Below are positions 19,546 through 28,360 of a DNA stretch of 64,000 nucleotides, one piece after another. The first letter of the stretch is position 1, and each line of letters begins with the position of its first letter. Both the position numbers and the translations under genes were made by a program. Below the pieces are notes generated by a model. The model had not been told where the DNA came from and did not search any database. It saw only the letters and a program-made list of their open reading frames with translations. The stretch lies in contig CAUUJV010000004.1 in assembly GCA_963545565.1 (NCBI GenBank), positions 1-64,000 of the forward strand, read 5' to 3'. This DNA is from CAUUJV01 sp963545565 (lineage in GTDB: Bacteria; Actinomycetota; Actinomycetes; Actinomycetales; Bifidobacteriaceae).

Positions 19546-21959
19546 TAGTTAATCTCCTGTTCAGTCTTCTTGTTGGCGCTTTGGTTCTTGAAGTAGCCGG
19601 AGATAACTCGGCCGATTCCGCGCCAGAAATGCTTATTTGGAATGTCGACAATACCTTCAACCATCTCAGGTGAAACCATGCCACCAGTCATTTTTGCCAT
19701 TGCACGTGGAGGCATATTCATCACGAAGAGCATGTTCAAATCAGGAGAACCAGTCTTTTCAAGGGATTTCTCGTTCTGCTTCTTCAGGTAGTTTGCAACA
19801 AAGCGTGCTACACCGCTGCGAGAATCTGCCCAAGAGGAAATAGCATCGTTATCTCCAAATACGCCATGAGAATCGTATTTTTCAATCTTGTGACCAAAGA
19901 GTGCTTCAACTTCTTCGTCAGATACATTCTTCACGTCTGCAGCGTAGTATCGTCCAAGAGCCTCGTTCTTAGACTGAGGGTCTTGAGTGCCGCGAATCAC
20001 GTGGGTTGCGCTGAGCTTAGTATCATGCGCGTTAGAAGCGATGAAGATTTCCCAAGCGCCTGCTTCTACCTGCCATGTGTCGGAAGCTACATCGAAGTGG
20101 CGGAATGTGTAGCGATCAAATTCAATGCGCACATCCTTGGATTCACCAGCTTCAAGGTGAATACGAGCAAAGCCCTTAAGCTCACGAGCTGGGCGCGGAA
20201 CGCCTGAATCTGGGCGGTTTACATACATCTGGGTAACCTCATCACCCGCAACTGCAGAAGTGTTGGTCACAGTGAAGTTCACGCCATTATCGTCAATACG
20301 AAGGTTTGAATACTCAAATGTGGAATAGCTCAAGCCGTAGCCGAATGGGAAGCGCACTGGAACATGAGCGGTTTCATAGTAGCGATAACCTACAAATGGT
20401 CCCTCACGGTAAACGGAGTCACGCTGTGCTTCTGGGTAAATCTCAGCATTAGGCACATCTGCATAATGCAGCGGCCATGTTTCTGCCAAGTGACCAGATG
20501 GGTTTACAACGCCTGTGAGCACGCGGGCTGCTGCACTTGCACCTGCCTGACCAGAAAGACTAATGTAAAGAACAGCATTAACGCCTTCAATCCAATCGGT
20601 TTCAACTGCAGAACCTGCAACAAGCACTACCACAATCTTCTTACCGGTTTTCTTGAGCTCTTCGAGCATGTCAATCTGAACCTGTGGAATAAGCAGATGG
20701 CTGCGATCAAGCCCTTCAGACTCTGAGCGCTCATCCAAGCCCATGCATACGACCACGGTATCGGCAGTATTAGCAACAGAAACAGCCTCGGTGATGAGCC
20801 CTGGATTCGACGCACCTCGACGGTCATAACCCTGGGAATAGCCCGTAACGGTAATGCCCTCTGCTGCTGAAAGCTCATCAAGAAGGTTATCAACTTTAGT
20901 TGCGTTCACCTTAGAGGAGCCTGAACCTTGGTAGCGAGCAGTCTTTGCCATGTCACCAATAACAGCAATCTTTGCATTTTGTGCAAGTGGCAAAGTACCG
21001 TCATTTACCAGCAATACGGAAGTTTTCTCAGCGATAGAGCGAGCCACTAGATGATGGTCTACAATCTGCTGTTCCGTCAAGTAACCATTACCAGAAGGCT
21101 TGGTATTGCGCGTTTTCTCAACAATGTTGACTACTTCTTGAGCGCGAGCATTCAAATCTGCTACGTCTAATTCTCCGCTCTCTACTGCTGCAGCAAGGAT
21201 TCGTGCAGATGCTAGGCCTGCTGCCGGCATTTCAAGAGATGCACCAGCCTTGGCAGAAGCAACAATATCGTTGGAACCGCCCCAATCAGAGATAACCGTA
21301 CCGTCGAAGCCCCACTCGTTACGCAGAATATCAGTGAGCAAATGCTTGTTTTCGTGTGCATAAACGCCATTGATCATGTTGTATGAAGACATGATGGTCC
21401 AAGGCTTTGCCTCGCGCACTGCAATTTCAAACGCTGTTAAGTAGATTTCGCGCATTGTACGCTCGTCAACGACGGAATTTGATGCCTGACGGCGAAGTTC
21501 TTGGCTGTTAACTGCAAAATGCTTTGGGCAAGCACCAACGTTATTAGATTGAATGCCCCTAATGAAGCCTGCTCCCATACGGCCTGCAAGCTGAGGATCT
21601 TCAGAATAATACTCAAAGTTACGGCCACACAGTGGATTGCGCTTAATGTTGATGCCAGGGCCAAGCAACACCTGAACGCCTAAATCCTTAGCTTCCTCGC
21701 CAAGGGCTGCACCCACGCGCTGCGCTTCTTCTGGATCCCAAGAGTTTGCAACAGTTCCTGCAGTTGGGAAGCATGTTGCTGGCTTAGATTCTCCAAGTCC
21801 AAGATGATCTCCTGAACCGGTCTGGCGGCGAACACCGTTAGGGCCATCACTCATAACCATTGCAGGCAAATTAACGTGCTTGATTTCGCGGGATTCCCAT
21901 TCAGACTGCCCCGTCATCAAAGAAGCACGCTCAATAATGCTTAACTCTTCTATGTTCAT
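19545..21959 (-). CDS. GH3 beta-glucosidase
   Basis: 804 residues, cytoplasmic (no signal peptide). Landmarks are VMSDGPNGVRR (about 35-45), INIKRNPLCGRNFEYYSEDP (about 103-122), CPKHFAVNSQELRRQ (about 144-158), the nucleophile Asp225 in TVISDWGGS, the sandwich-domain GSGSSKVN loop, and the Fn3-like FPFGYGLSYSTFEYS. A C-terminal extension (about 700-804) with KHFWRGIGRVISGYF follows. Start ATG 21959 has GAAGGAAGAG upstream. It is the intact relative of the decayed gene at 1640-3686 and shows which segment was lost there. It forms a coupled pair with the GtrA-like gene and ends where that starts. A terminator (22234-22268) isolates it from the upstream membrane GH3. Confidence 0.93.
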   Translation of the reverse strand: MNIEELSIIERASLMTGQSEWESREIKHVNLPAMVMSDGPNGVRRQTGSGDHLGLGESKPATCFPTAGTVANSWDPEEAQRVGAALGEEAKDLGVQVLLGPGINIKRNPLCGRNFEYYSEDPQLAGRMGAGFIRGIQSNNVGACPKHFAVNSQELRRQASNSVVDERTMREIYLTAFEIAVREAKPWTIMSSYNMINGVYAHENKHLLTDILRNEWGFDGTVISDWGGSNDIVASAKAGASLEMPAAGLASARILAAAVESGELDVADLNARAQEVVNIVEKTRNTKPSGNGYLTEQQIVDHHLVARSIAEKTSVLLVNDGTLPLAQNAKIAVIGDMAKTARYQGSGSSKVNATKVDNLLDELSAAEGITVTGYSQGYDRRGASNPGLITEAVSVANTADTVVVCMGLDERSESEGLDRSHLLIPQVQIDMLEELKKTGKKIVVVLVAGSAVETDWIEGVNAVLYISLSGQAGASAAARVLTGVVNPSGHLAETWPLHYADVPNAEIYPEAQRDSVYREGPFVGYRYYETAHVPVRFPFGYGLSYSTFEYSNLRIDDNGVNFTVTNTSAVAGDEVTQMYVNRPDSGVPRPARELKGFARIHLEAGESKDVRIEFDRYTFRHFDVASDTWQVEAGAWEIFIASNAHDTKLSATHVIRGTQDPQSKNEALGRYYAADVKNVSDEEVEALFGHKIEKYDSHGVFGDNDAISSWADSRSGVARFVANYLKKQNEKSLEKTGSPDLNMLFVMNMPPRAMAKMTGGMVSPEMVEGIVDIPNKHFWRGIGRVISGYFKNQSANKKTEQEIN

Positions 21960-22329
21960 ATTCTCTTCCTTCGCAAGATCCTCTCAGCGTTATTCGAGAA
22001 AACATAGCCATACAGAAAACGGCTTTGTTTTGCACGCCTACGCACAGAAAAAATCCAAGCATAAAACCACGCTTATTATCAACACTACCCCACGTAAGCC
22101 CTACTTACAGCTCAAAAACTGTGCTTTGGCACAAACTGTTATTTTCAATGCATAAACTACTATATAAACCACTTTGTAGACAGCTTTATAAACTGCTGCA
22201 CAAATTGCTCAGGCACAATGAAAGCAGATGGAATAAAAAAACGGGCACCAGATTTCTCCAGTGCCCGCCTCGCATTAGCTTGAATTACTTCCCTAGAGGT
22301 AATCTTCGCTATTTAGTTTTGTAGGTAAA
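21960..22329. other. Promoter region of the GH3-GtrA pair plus upstream terminator
   Basis: 370 bases with no gene. It holds the ribosome-binding site of the GH3 gene (21965-21975), a stretch with repeated TATAAACT/CTGC words (about 22150-22210) and, at 22234-22268, the terminator of the next gene. No clear operator was recognised. Confidence 0.6.
22234..22268 (-). terminator. Terminator after the membrane-anchored GH3 gene
   Basis: Stem CGGGCAC (22242-22248) with GTGCCCG (22261-22267), loop CAGATTTCTCCA, then seven T on the minus strand. Confidence 0.85.
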
Positions 22330-25300
22330 CTACTGAGCATCCTTGGAAGCATCTTCTGCAGACTCTTCAACAGATTCTACAGATTCAACTTCTACGGTTG
22401 CCTTAGCTTCCTTACGGCGCTTGAGGTAGCGGCGAATTGCCAACCATTCAAGACCGATGAGCAGGAGGGCAATCACACCAACTGCTACGTAGTACACGTA
22501 GTGCCATGCTGGGATGGTTTCCTTAGGCTGACCGTTCTCATACATCCAGCTGTTTACTGCCGTGTAGAGAATGTTGTGAGTAGATTCACGCATGTACTTC
22601 ACGGTTGTTGCAGAGTTGGTGTCAAAGATCTCGTTAGTGGTCTTGGTTGTAGCCAACATTGCGTCGGTACCACCATAGATAGCCTCAGTACCTTCCATGT
22701 ATCCGTATCCACCGAAGTAATCAGTTTCAACGAATCCGCGGAAGCCCCATTCGTTGCGCAGAATGTTGCGCAGCAAGTTGGAGTTTGCACCTGCCCAGGT
22801 ATTACCGATGTAGTTGAAGGAGCTCATTACTGCAGTTGCTCCGCCATCCTTAACGGACATTTCGAATGGCTTCAAGTAAATCTCACGAGTTGCCTGTTCG
22901 TTAGACCACGTCATGAGCATGCCTGTACGAGCAGTTTCCTGATCGTTCAAAGCAAAGTGCTTCATGAATCCATAAACGCCCTTGCTCTTTGCACCAGCGA
23001 TTTCGTTAGCTGCCATTACGCCGGAGAGAACGCCATCTTCAGAGAAGTACTCGAAGTTACGTCCAGAGAACTGGCTGCGATGAGTGTTCATTGCCGGGGC
23101 GTACCAGCCAGTGACCTTCATCTCGCGAGCCATGGTGCCCATGAGTTCACCGTATTCGGTTGCGAGTTCAGGATTCCATGTGCAAGCAACGGTGGTGGAT
23201 GCAGGCATACCAACAGAGCCAACACCTGTGAAGTTGTTGTTCAAAGCTGCAGGACCATCGATGTCGTACTGCTGCACCTTGCCGATGGAGCTGATAGCAC
23301 CGTTGTTGTAACCTGCGTACTCGATGATTGAAGCCATCTCGTCAACAGTCAACTGGTTGAGGAGCTTGTCCCACTGCTTGTCGCTGTATTTCTTGCCGTA
23401 AAGCTGATACAGCTGAACACTGGTCTTGGTGGAGCCAGTAACAGGCATTGTGTCAGAAGACTTCATCTGAGACTTGATGTACTTCTTCACGTTGGAGGAA
23501 TTTACAAAGCTCTTTGCATATTCGTCAGAGAGAACAGTGTTGGTAGGAGCTGCAGTTGCTTCGTCATAGTTTGCGAAGTGATCAGCACGAGAAAGATAGG
23601 TGACAGAACCGTCGCCTTCCTCGCTCTGCAAAGTATTCTTTGCTGCAGTCTTATCAGAAGAACGCTTGTTGCTTGAATTGTAAGTAATAGTGTCATCTAC
23701 TGTTACTGTTGCAGAATCAAGCTCTGTGTGAGAATCAGAGTTGATGGAAATTCCATAGTTTCCAGCTTCGAGCACGTATGCACCTGCACCGCTCTCATCG
23801 TAGGAAGCCATGTCTTCTGCATCGAAGGAAACCTTGAGGGTCTGAGTTGCACCTGCTGCAAGCTTCTTAGTCTTTGCAAACTTGATGAGGTTTACGGAAG
23901 ACTTTTCAATGCCACCATTGGTGTAAGGAGGGTTGTAGTAAACCTCAACAACGTCCTTACCAGCAGTGTCGCCGGTGTTGGTGACGGTTACGTTGAAGGA
24001 AATCTTGCCATTCTTGTAGGTTACCTTACCCATCTTCTGCTCGAAGCTGGTGTAGCTCAAGCCATAGCCGAATGGGTACTGAACTTCAGAATCATAGTCG
24101 ACTGCGCCTTCGTCAGATGCAGTCTCATAATACTTATATCCAACATAAATACCTTCAACGTAGTTCACGAAGGAAGGAGAATAATCACCAAACATCGTGG
24201 ATGCGCTGTAGCTGGTCATATTGGTGTAAGTGGTAGCACCGTAGTTGTTCCACCAAGGGCTCTTAGTGAAATCAGTTACGAAGGTATCAGAAGTCTTTGC
24301 AGATGGGTTTACAGAACCGTTAAGAATCTTACCCAACTGAATGAAGCCTCTCTGTCCTGCTGGTGGAGTCCACAAAACAGACTTGATGTTGGAGTAATCA
24401 TTAATGAAGCTAAGGTTCATTGCATTAGCACCGTTGTAAACAAGCACAACGTTATCGAAGTTCTCGTTAACAAGGTTTAGCATGTCCTTCTCAGTCTGAG
24501 AAAGAGTCAAGTAAGACTGTCCATCCTGGAAGTCTGCATAATCCTTGGAGTTGTTCACATAGTTGGAACCAGTCACTGTCTTAGTGCCGAAGAACTTTGC
24601 ATACTTAATCTTGCTTGCATCGTTAACAACGTTAACGTCACCCATATCAGTAGGAAGATCTGCGCCTTCACCACCGGAGCGAGCAATAACAACTACTGCA
24701 GTGTTGGAGTAGCTCTTTGCCTTGTTGATCATTGACTGGGTGTAGGAAGCAGCGGTTGGCTCTGGAAGAGTCCAATCCTGACCAACCATGCCGACGTTAG
24801 GACGGTCAGCGCGATACTTGGTATAGAACTTGGAAAGCTGAGTATTGTACTTAATACCAGCCTTGGAAAGCCCCTGAAGAAGGGAAACTGTCGGGTAGTT
24901 AGCGTTCAAAGAGCCAGAACCTGTGCCGCCATAAATAGGATTGGTGGAAGCCCAGCCAAACACGTTTACCTTAGAAGTGCTCAAAGGCAAAGCATTGTCG
25001 TTGTTTTGAAGAAGTGTAGTTCCTTCAGACTGAATGTCTGCCATAAGGCTGTTAGCAGCAGCTTCGGTTTTAGAAGTAAGCTCGCCCTTATCAGCAGACA
25101 AGTTGTTCAAAGTGGTAGCCAAGTTACCGAAGAGCATCATGCTTACAGCAACAACAATGGCAACTGCAGCAACAATCCAAGTTTCGGAACGTACCAACTT
25201 CTTGGTAGCGGTATTCTTTACCGTCTTTTTGTTTACAGCGACTGTGATGATAATCGCCAGAAGGAGCACAACGCCAATAGCAATGAGTTCAGCCTGAAGA

Positions 25301-25344
25301 GACTTAATAACATTAACAACATCATCTAAGTTGATGCTAAGCAT
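22330..25344 (-). CDS. Membrane-anchored GH3 beta-glycosidase with inverted domain order
   Basis: 1004 residues. Two hydrophobic segments lie near the start (about 20-37 and 54-73) and one near the end (about 950-970, YVYYVAVGVIALLLIGLEWLA), so the enzyme is held at the membrane with the catalytic part outside. Domain order is reversed from usual GH3. The sandwich domain (TTLLQNNDNALPLS, GGTGSGSLN) and Fn3-like part (YPFGYGLSYTSFEQ) come first. The TIM barrel (DIDGPAALNNN, SGRNFEYFSEDG, FMKHFALNDQETAR, WGFRGFVETDYFGG) comes last. The predicted nucleophile is Asp875 in ETDY, where most members have SDW. Such permuted GH3 enzymes are known in Gram-positive gut bacteria. The acidic tail is Glu/Ser-rich. 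GAAAGGAAG lies upstream of ATG 25344. It probably trims glycans at the cell surface. Confidence 0.9.
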   Translation of the reverse strand: MLSINLDDVVNVIKSLQAELIAIGVVLLLAIIITVAVNKKTVKNTATKKLVRSETWIVAAVAIVVAVSMMLFGNLATTLNNLSADKGELTSKTEAAANSLMADIQSEGTTLLQNNDNALPLSTSKVNVFGWASTNPIYGGTGSGSLNANYPTVSLLQGLSKAGIKYNTQLSKFYTKYRADRPNVGMVGQDWTLPEPTAASYTQSMINKAKSYSNTAVVVIARSGGEGADLPTDMGDVNVVNDASKIKYAKFFGTKTVTGSNYVNNSKDYADFQDGQSYLTLSQTEKDMLNLVNENFDNVVLVYNGANAMNLSFINDYSNIKSVLWTPPAGQRGFIQLGKILNGSVNPSAKTSDTFVTDFTKSPWWNNYGATTYTNMTSYSASTMFGDYSPSFVNYVEGIYVGYKYYETASDEGAVDYDSEVQYPFGYGLSYTSFEQKMGKVTYKNGKISFNVTVTNTGDTAGKDVVEVYYNPPYTNGGIEKSSVNLIKFAKTKKLAAGATQTLKVSFDAEDMASYDESGAGAYVLEAGNYGISINSDSHTELDSATVTVDDTITYNSSNKRSSDKTAAKNTLQSEEGDGSVTYLSRADHFANYDEATAAPTNTVLSDEYAKSFVNSSNVKKYIKSQMKSSDTMPVTGSTKTSVQLYQLYGKKYSDKQWDKLLNQLTVDEMASIIEYAGYNNGAISSIGKVQQYDIDGPAALNNNFTGVGSVGMPASTTVACTWNPELATEYGELMGTMAREMKVTGWYAPAMNTHRSQFSGRNFEYFSEDGVLSGVMAANEIAGAKSKGVYGFMKHFALNDQETARTGMLMTWSNEQATREIYLKPFEMSVKDGGATAVMSSFNYIGNTWAGANSNLLRNILRNEWGFRGFVETDYFGGYGYMEGTEAIYGGTDAMLATTKTTNEIFDTNSATTVKYMRESTHNILYTAVNSWMYENGQPKETIPAWHYVYYVAVGVIALLLIGLEWLAIRRYLKRRKEAKATVEVESVESVEESAEDASKDAQ

Positions 25345-25749
25345 GTTCCCACTTCCTTTCCTAATTATGAAGCCGCTTCAAGCGTGTGGCTAAGCTTCAC
25401 AGTCTCCACTATGAAACCGGTATTCCTCTTCAACGATTCATACCTGCCACAACACTTCTGCGACTTTCTCTCCCTAAGGGGTAGGTTTCTCAGGCCCATC
25501 CCTGACTTCGGCAGACGCACTATTACTGAAGAGATAATCAACACAAACCGCTTAAGTTCTCACTCAAGTTCGTCGTTGAATTTCATCAACAGCATTGTTG
25601 GCGTGAGCCATACCGTAGAAAAAAGTTTAATGGTTTACTTTAAAAAATCGCGATTTTTACTCATTCATATGCACGTTTTGTCACTTTGAAAGCATAAATT
25701 GCATTTAATATCGCCTGATGTGTGGAAAACCTAATAGTAAAGCAGTTAG
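25345..25749. other. Intergenic region upstream of the membrane GH3
   Basis: 405 bases with no supported gene. It contains the GAAAGGAAG site of the GH3 gene and an imperfect inverted repeat CTTAAGT-TCTC-ACTCAAG at 25551-25568 that could be an operator. The part near 25620-25740 is AT-rich and holds the end of the alpha/beta hydrolase transcript without a clear terminator. Confidence 0.5.
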
Positions 25750-26895
25750 CTAAACAGTAGCCGTAGAATTATCTTCCTGATCAAATTGCTTCACAAATTG
25801 TGCTGCATCACGAATCTGCCTTAAAGCTGCTTGACGCATTGGTGCAAACGGTTTAACAGACCACGCGTATGTGAACGCCCACTGAGCGGCAGTAGTGAAG
25901 TAATCAAGGCGAGCCTGCGTATGAGACATTGAAATATCATGAAGGGCATTCTGAACACTCTTCAGCGTAACAAAATCTCCCAGATTAAGCGCATTCTGGC
26001 GAATCGCAGCCACATTAAGCACAGTATCTGCGTACTGCATTTCATCAGTCCAAGACCGCGAAGTAAGAATCGATTTAGCAGAAGTACATACCAAAACTGG
26101 AATCTGAATATTAAGCCCCTTTGTTACGGCATCTTGACCATCATAAATAGCCGTCATCCAGCCAGCGGTGGGCACAAAATGAGCCTGACTTTGCGCAAAT
26201 TCTTCATAATCCCACAAACCACCTTGTTTGCGGAATAGCGAACGACCATAAAAACCGGGGTCATTCAGCGGAATCTCTGTTTTAGAATATGCGCTGTTGC
26301 CAAAAGCATTAACAAGAGGGGAAGTAATAATGCGCGTAATGCGATTCCCTTGCATTTCCAACCACGGCGAGTTAAGCAGTAGTGCACTCACATGGTGAGG
26401 CTGCTCTTTACCAACCCACAGTGAGGTGACTAATCCACCCATAGAATGCCCTATGACAAGGATCGATACTTTCTTACCCATTTCGTTCACGATAACATCG
26501 CGAGCAGCATTGAGTGCTGGGAAATAACTTTCAAGGTTCTCGGTATATCCAGGAGTTTGCCCCTCATGCCAACTACGGCCATATTTAGGTAAATCCACTG
26601 CGTAAAAAGTCACACCCAGCATTTCCCAAAACTCACTGCAATGCAAACGATAAAAATGGTCGTTCCACCCATGCACATACAAAACTGCTGCCGGCTCACC
26701 TCGCAACCTTCTGTGCGCGTGCTCAACTATAGAATTTGCTGTGCGCTGCTTTGGGTCTTTGCGCACAAGCGTTGCCCACATTTCACCTTCTGAATCAGCA
26801 GGAAGATGAATCTGCCGCTGTAAATAACGCGGAAGAATCGAGTCTTCAACCCAATGCGAGTCTATATAAATTGATTCGTTCTGCGCCATAGTCAT
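25750..26895 (-). CDS. Alpha/beta hydrolase, lysophospholipase/monoglyceride-lipase-like
   Basis: Serine hydrolase of unknown substrate, 381 residues. AVLYVHGWNDHFYR (about 70-83) forms the oxyanion region and Ser151 in IGHSMGG is the nucleophile. The acid is not clear; His in NALHDISMSH (C-terminal part) is the likely catalytic His. The lid region between is variable. No signal peptide, so cytoplasmic. GAGGAAA precedes ATG 26895. It has no operon partner. Family members cleave lysophospholipids, monoglycerides or other esters; an acetyl-esterase role on imported glycans is possible but nothing here proves it. Confidence 0.82.
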   Translation of the reverse strand: MTMAQNESIYIDSHWVEDSILPRYLQRQIHLPADSEGEMWATLVRKDPKQRTANSIVEHAHRRLRGEPAAVLYVHGWNDHFYRLHCSEFWEMLGVTFYAVDLPKYGRSWHEGQTPGYTENLESYFPALNAARDVIVNEMGKKVSILVIGHSMGGLVTSLWVGKEQPHHVSALLLNSPWLEMQGNRITRIITSPLVNAFGNSAYSKTEIPLNDPGFYGRSLFRKQGGLWDYEEFAQSQAHFVPTAGWMTAIYDGQDAVTKGLNIQIPVLVCTSAKSILTSRSWTDEMQYADTVLNVAAIRQNALNLGDFVTLKSVQNALHDISMSHTQARLDYFTTAAQWAFTYAWSVKPFAPMRQAALRQIRDAAQFVKQFDQEDNSTATV

Positions 26896-27067
26896 AGTTT
26901 TCCTCAGTATAAGTATTTATTACACAGTATCTATCACACTATTACTGCTTTCCACTATATGTTTAGAAACGTAATATTTTCTGAATACTTCCCACCCACA
27001 AACAGAAAATCGACTAGACCCTGTGAATTTAGCCGATTAAGCATTTTATATTTTTAATATTTAAGTA

Positions 27068-27104
27068 CTTAGGGGCCAAACCCTGCACAGATTCGACCCC
27101 TAAG
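27068..27104 (-). terminator. Hairpin downstream of the ABC permease gene
   Basis: Arms CTTAGGGG (27068-27075) and CCCCTAAG (27097-27104), extended inward by a 4-bp helix across a mismatch. It lies past the permease stop but lacks a T run, so it may stabilise the 3' end rather than terminate. Confidence 0.5.
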
Positions 27105-27148
27105 AGGGAGATTGAAAGGAAAGAGTTTAAATACTATACGTTATGTTT

Positions 27149-28360
27149 TTATGCTTTCTTTCTCTTCGAAATGAGATCAACAGCAACTGCTCCTAGAAGC
27201 ACTAGACCCTTGATTGTCTTAACGATTGCAGTATCAACACCCATAATGGAGAGACCCTGATTGATAACGCCCATAACGAAAGCACCAACAACAGCACCTG
27301 GAATTGTACCGATACCACCTGTTACTGCAGTTCCACCGATGAAGCAGGAAGCGATTGCATCCATCTCAAACTCCATACCTGCCTGAGCTGTTGCAGATGC
27401 GAGACGAGAGAGCATTGCGATAGCAGCGACTGCAGATAGGAAGCCCATGTGTAGATAGAGTTGGAAATCAACCTTGCGATCATCAATACCTGAAAGACGT
27501 GCTGCCTTTCGATTGCCACCAACAGCGTATACATGGCGTCCGAATGTAGTACGAGTCAAGATGAAGTTATAAACCACAACAAGAACGGCAACAATAACCA
27601 GCATAATTGGAGTTCCACCTTCATCTGAATTACCAGATGAAGCCAACAAATAAGTAACGAAAGCAATAACAACGAAAGCAATAACAATCTTCATAATTGC
27701 CACGTTCATTGATTCAGGAACTAGTCCAACCTTAGCGACCTTTCGGCGATTATTGAGATTGCTCCATGTGAATGCAGCAAAGACGAGTAGGCCCAAAATT
27801 ATCGTTAACACATCAAGACCAAAAACAAATCCAAATATATTAGGAAGATAGTCACGAGCAATACCACGGAATGCATCATTGGTAATCGGAACAGATTCAC
27901 CAACAATAACAGTTGCTAAACCACGGAAAATCAACATACCAGCAAGTGTTGTAATAAATCCTGGAATACCTACATAAGCTACCCAGAATCCCTGCCATAC
28001 GCCGATAATGAGACCTACGATAAGACTAATTATGATAGCCAGCATCCAGTTCATGTGCTGGTGTTCCATGAGCAAAGCACATACACCACCAATGAAAGCC
28101 ACCAGTGAGCCAACAGACAAATCGATATGAGTAGCAATAATTACCATCACCATACCAATTGCCAAAATAATCACATAAGCATTCTGCTGGATCAGTGACA
28201 CAAAGCTATTTGGTTTAAGAAGCACACCTCCTGTCAAAATCTCAAAAGCGATAACGATAACTATCAGAGCGCCGACAATACCATACTGCTTAGCGTTCTG
28301 AGCGAGGGAGGCCAGAAGTCCTGTCTCCTTCTTCTTTGGTGTTGTAGTCGCAGCGCTCAT
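27149..28360 (-). CDS. Sugar ABC importer permease (MmsB/GguB/XylH type)
   Basis: Membrane channel of a monosaccharide importer, about 403 residues with some ten hydrophobic segments. GMVMVIIATHIDLSVGSLVAF is the family hallmark (HIDLSVGS) and FGRHVYAVGGNRKAARLSGI the coupling loop that meets the ATPase. I chose ATG 28360 because it overlaps the ATPase stop as ATGA; the frame reaches farther upstream but lacks that coupling. It is last in the binding protein-ATPase-permease operon and is followed by a hairpin. In MmsAB/ChvE-GguAB systems the cargo is xylose, arabinose, galactose or glucose. Confidence 0.9.
   Translation of the reverse strand: MSAATTTPKKKETGLLASLAQNAKQYGIVGALIVIVIAFEILTGGVLLKPNSFVSLIQQNAYVIILAIGMVMVIIATHIDLSVGSLVAFIGGVCALLMEHQHMNWMLAIIISLIVGLIIGVWQGFWVAYVGIPGFITTLAGMLIFRGLATVIVGESVPITNDAFRGIARDYLPNIFGFVFGLDVLTIILGLLVFAAFTWSNLNNRRKVAKVGLVPESMNVAIMKIVIAFVVIAFVTYLLASSGNSDEGGTPIMLVIVAVLVVVYNFILTRTTFGRHVYAVGGNRKAARLSGIDDRKVDFQLYLHMGFLSAVAAIAMLSRLASATAQAGMEFEMDAIASCFIGGTAVTGGIGTIPGAVVGAFVMGVINQGLSIMGVDTAIVKTIKGLVLLGAVAVDLISKRKKA

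Noticed and set aside
22501..23331. 276-residue plus-strand open frame
   Set aside because: Antisense to the membrane GH3 catalytic domain; Cys/His-rich shadow with no recognisable domain.
27085..27104. GGGTCGAATC word resembling a tRNA T-arm
   Set aside because: No acceptor stem, anticodon arm or D-arm around it; it belongs to the hairpin after the permease gene.
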